From Pseudomonadota bacterium (GTDB lineage: Bacteria; Pseudomonadota; Gammaproteobacteria; Burkholderiales; Burkholderiaceae_B), in NCBI GenBank assembly GCA_023427945.1, contig JAEYZR010000157.1:1-15749 (forward strand): a stretch of 15,749 bases of DNA, written 5' to 3'. Both the position numbers and the translations under genes were made by a program. The number at the start of each line of letters is the position of its first letter. Position 1 is the stretch's first letter. Shown here piece after piece: positions 14,730 through 15,749 of the stretch. The notes beneath the pieces are model-generated. The model had not been told where the DNA came from. It did no database searches and worked only from the letters and a program-made list of their open reading frames with translations.

Positions 14730-15749
14730 ATGCCAACCATTTACCTTGAAAGTGAAGCAGACTGGACCGGCTTTCGCGACGCTGCCCGCGAGCATCTGCG
14801 CCGGTCGACGCCGCCTGAGGCATTGCACTGGCGCGTGCGCGGAGGCGAGGGCGGCCTGTTCGACGATGATGTGGACGACATGCCACCCGATGCTGGGCAG
14901 GCCTTGTACGAGGCAGATGCCGCACCCACCGTCAGCCGCGCGTTTCTATCGATGGCTGAATCGGTGGTCTTGCACGAAGACCGTTCGCGTTTCGATCTGG
15001 TCTATCAGTTGCTGTGGCGCATGCAGCGTGAGCCGGGCCTGCGCCACGATCCGCTGGATGCGCAGATGATGCAGGCTCAGGGCATGGCGCGGGCGGTGCA
15101 CAGGGACATGCACAAGATGAAAGCGTTCGTGCGTTTTCGTCTCATCCAGCGTCGTGACGCCGATCCGCTGCATGTCGCCTGGTTCGAGCCTGAACATCAC
15201 ATCGTGGCTGCAACGGCACCGTTCTTTCGCGACCGTTTCACCGCCATGCAATGGGCCATTCTCACGCCGCGACAAAGCGTGCGCTGGGATGGCCAGTCGC
15301 TGATTTTCGGGCCGGGTGCCGTGCGCGACGATGCGCCACCTGCAGATGCGGGCGAATCGCTGTGGTTGACTTACTACTCGCACATTTTCAATCCGGCTCG
15401 GCTGAAGATGAACATGATGCGCAAGGAAATGCCGCGCAAGTATTGGCACAACCTGCCCGAAGCCCGCTTGATCAGTCAGCTCGCCGGTGAGTCCCATGTG
15501 CGCACGGCGCAGATGGTGCAGGCCGCCCCTACCGTGCCGGCGCGGCGCATCGTGCCGCTGGTTCAGGCCGACCGCCTGGCTGGCGGGGCACACACCCGAA
15601 GCGGGGATGCGCAGGGCACGCTGGCCCACCATGACGATACGCAGTCTGCGCCAGTGCGGCATGAGGACATCAGGCGCGCGGTGCAGTCCTGTCGCGACTG
15701 TCCGATCGGCCAGCACGCGACGCAGGCCGTATGGGGCGAAGGGCCGGGG
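14730..15749 (+). CDS. DUF4130 domain fused to UdgX-type uracil-DNA glycosylase (3' partial)
   Basis: This open frame from the ATG at 14730 runs to the window edge without a stop (340 residues visible). Residues 1 to ~245 match the DUF4130 partner domain (for example FDLVYQLLWRMQREPGL, then MARAVHRDMHKMKAFVRFRL at about 125-144, and AATAPFFRDRFTAMQWAILTP). A variable linker follows. The last 20 residues (CRDC at 321-324, ATQ.VWGEGP) are the start of a Fe-S uracil-DNA glycosylase domain of the family 4/5/UdgX kind, with GEGP of motif A at 336-339. The gene starts 16 bases after the radical-SAM stop and is presumably in the same LexA-controlled operon. It probably binds or excises uracil in DNA; most of the catalytic domain lies beyond the window, so UdgX versus ordinary family-4 cannot be decided. 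Confidence 0.85.
   Translation, partial: MPTIYLESEADWTGFRDAAREHLRRSTPPEALHWRVRGGEGGLFDDDVDDMPPDAGQALYEADAAPTVSRAFLSMAESVVLHEDRSRFDLVYQLLWRMQREPGLRHDPLDAQMMQAQGMARAVHRDMHKMKAFVRFRLIQRRDADPLHVAWFEPEHHIVAATAPFFRDRFTAMQWAILTPRQSVRWDGQSLIFGPGAVRDDAPPADAGESLWLTYYSHIFNPARLKMNMMRKEMPRKYWHNLPEARLISQLAGESHVRTAQMVQAAPTVPARRIVPLVQADRLAGGAHTRSGDAQGTLAHHDDTQSAPVRHEDIRRAVQSCRDCPIGQHATQAVWGEGPG

Noticed and set aside
14946..15716. Minus-strand open frame opposite the DUF4130-UDG gene
   Set aside because: The plus-strand frame has clear domain motifs and continues to the window edge; the antisense frame has none.
1..15749. CRISPR arrays, insertion sequences, tRNA/rRNA genes, phage or toxin-antitoxin modules
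   Set aside because: I see no repeat-spacer pattern, transposase motifs, terminal inverted repeats or RNA-gene signatures; the window is compact and uniform in base composition.

Overview
The window is GC-rich, densely packed DNA with GTG/ATG starts, ATGA stop-start overlaps and strong G+C bias at third codon positions. Protein family content points to a betaproteobacterium, most likely Burkholderiales/Alcaligenaceae (Bordetella, Achromobacter or a relative). That placement is inferred from general resemblance, not from a search.

Region 1 (1-3871, + strand) is a branched-chain amino-acid-type (HAAT) ABC transporter of the kind often found next to aromatic-acid catabolic genes: the C-terminal end of a periplasmic binding protein, two permeases (LivH- and LivM-like) and two ATPases (LivG- and LivF-like). 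The genes are nearly contiguous. Region 2 (3872-3982) is a short promoter gap holding a perfect 18-bp palindrome, probably the operator of the next operon. Region 3 (3983-12675, + strand) is one tightly coupled eight-gene operon: a fused flavin monooxygenase/Old-Yellow-Enzyme protein, a short-chain dehydrogenase, a crotonase-fold protein, an acyl-CoA dehydrogenase, an aryl-CoA ligase, a 4HBT thioesterase, a Rid-family protein and an arylformamidase-like alpha/beta hydrolase. This set best matches aerobic anthranilate (2-aminobenzoate) breakdown through CoA thioesters, as known from Azoarcus (Aromatoleum) evansii. The ligase makes 2-aminobenzoyl-CoA. The fused enzyme hydroxylates and reduces the ring to 2-amino-5-oxocyclohex-1-ene-carboxyl-CoA. 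The remaining enzymes plausibly deaminate, open and beta-oxidise the non-aromatic ring. The last gene could feed anthranilate in from the kynurenine branch of tryptophan breakdown. A salicylate substrate (salicylyl-CoA 5-hydroxylase) is the main alternative.

Region 4 (12676-13435) is a convergent gap with weak hairpins, a minus-strand gene for a small exported DUF4168 protein, and a divergent intergenic stretch. Region 5 (13421 to the end, + strand) starts with a near-consensus LexA (SOS) box touching a GTG start codon. It continues with a radical-SAM protein (putative DNA modification/repair family) that ends in a likely beta-clamp-binding pentapeptide, and then a DUF4130-uracil-DNA-glycosylase fusion that runs off the window. 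This pair looks like an SOS-induced DNA-repair module.

The most interesting points are: the LexA/beta-clamp signals on the radical-SAM/UDG pair; a Rid protein lacking the family's key arginine and a crotonase lacking both classical glutamates, both in an operon where deamination and ring opening of an unusual enamine-CoA are needed; an in-frame 3 x 15-bp tandem repeat in the dehydrogenase; and the operator-like palindrome.
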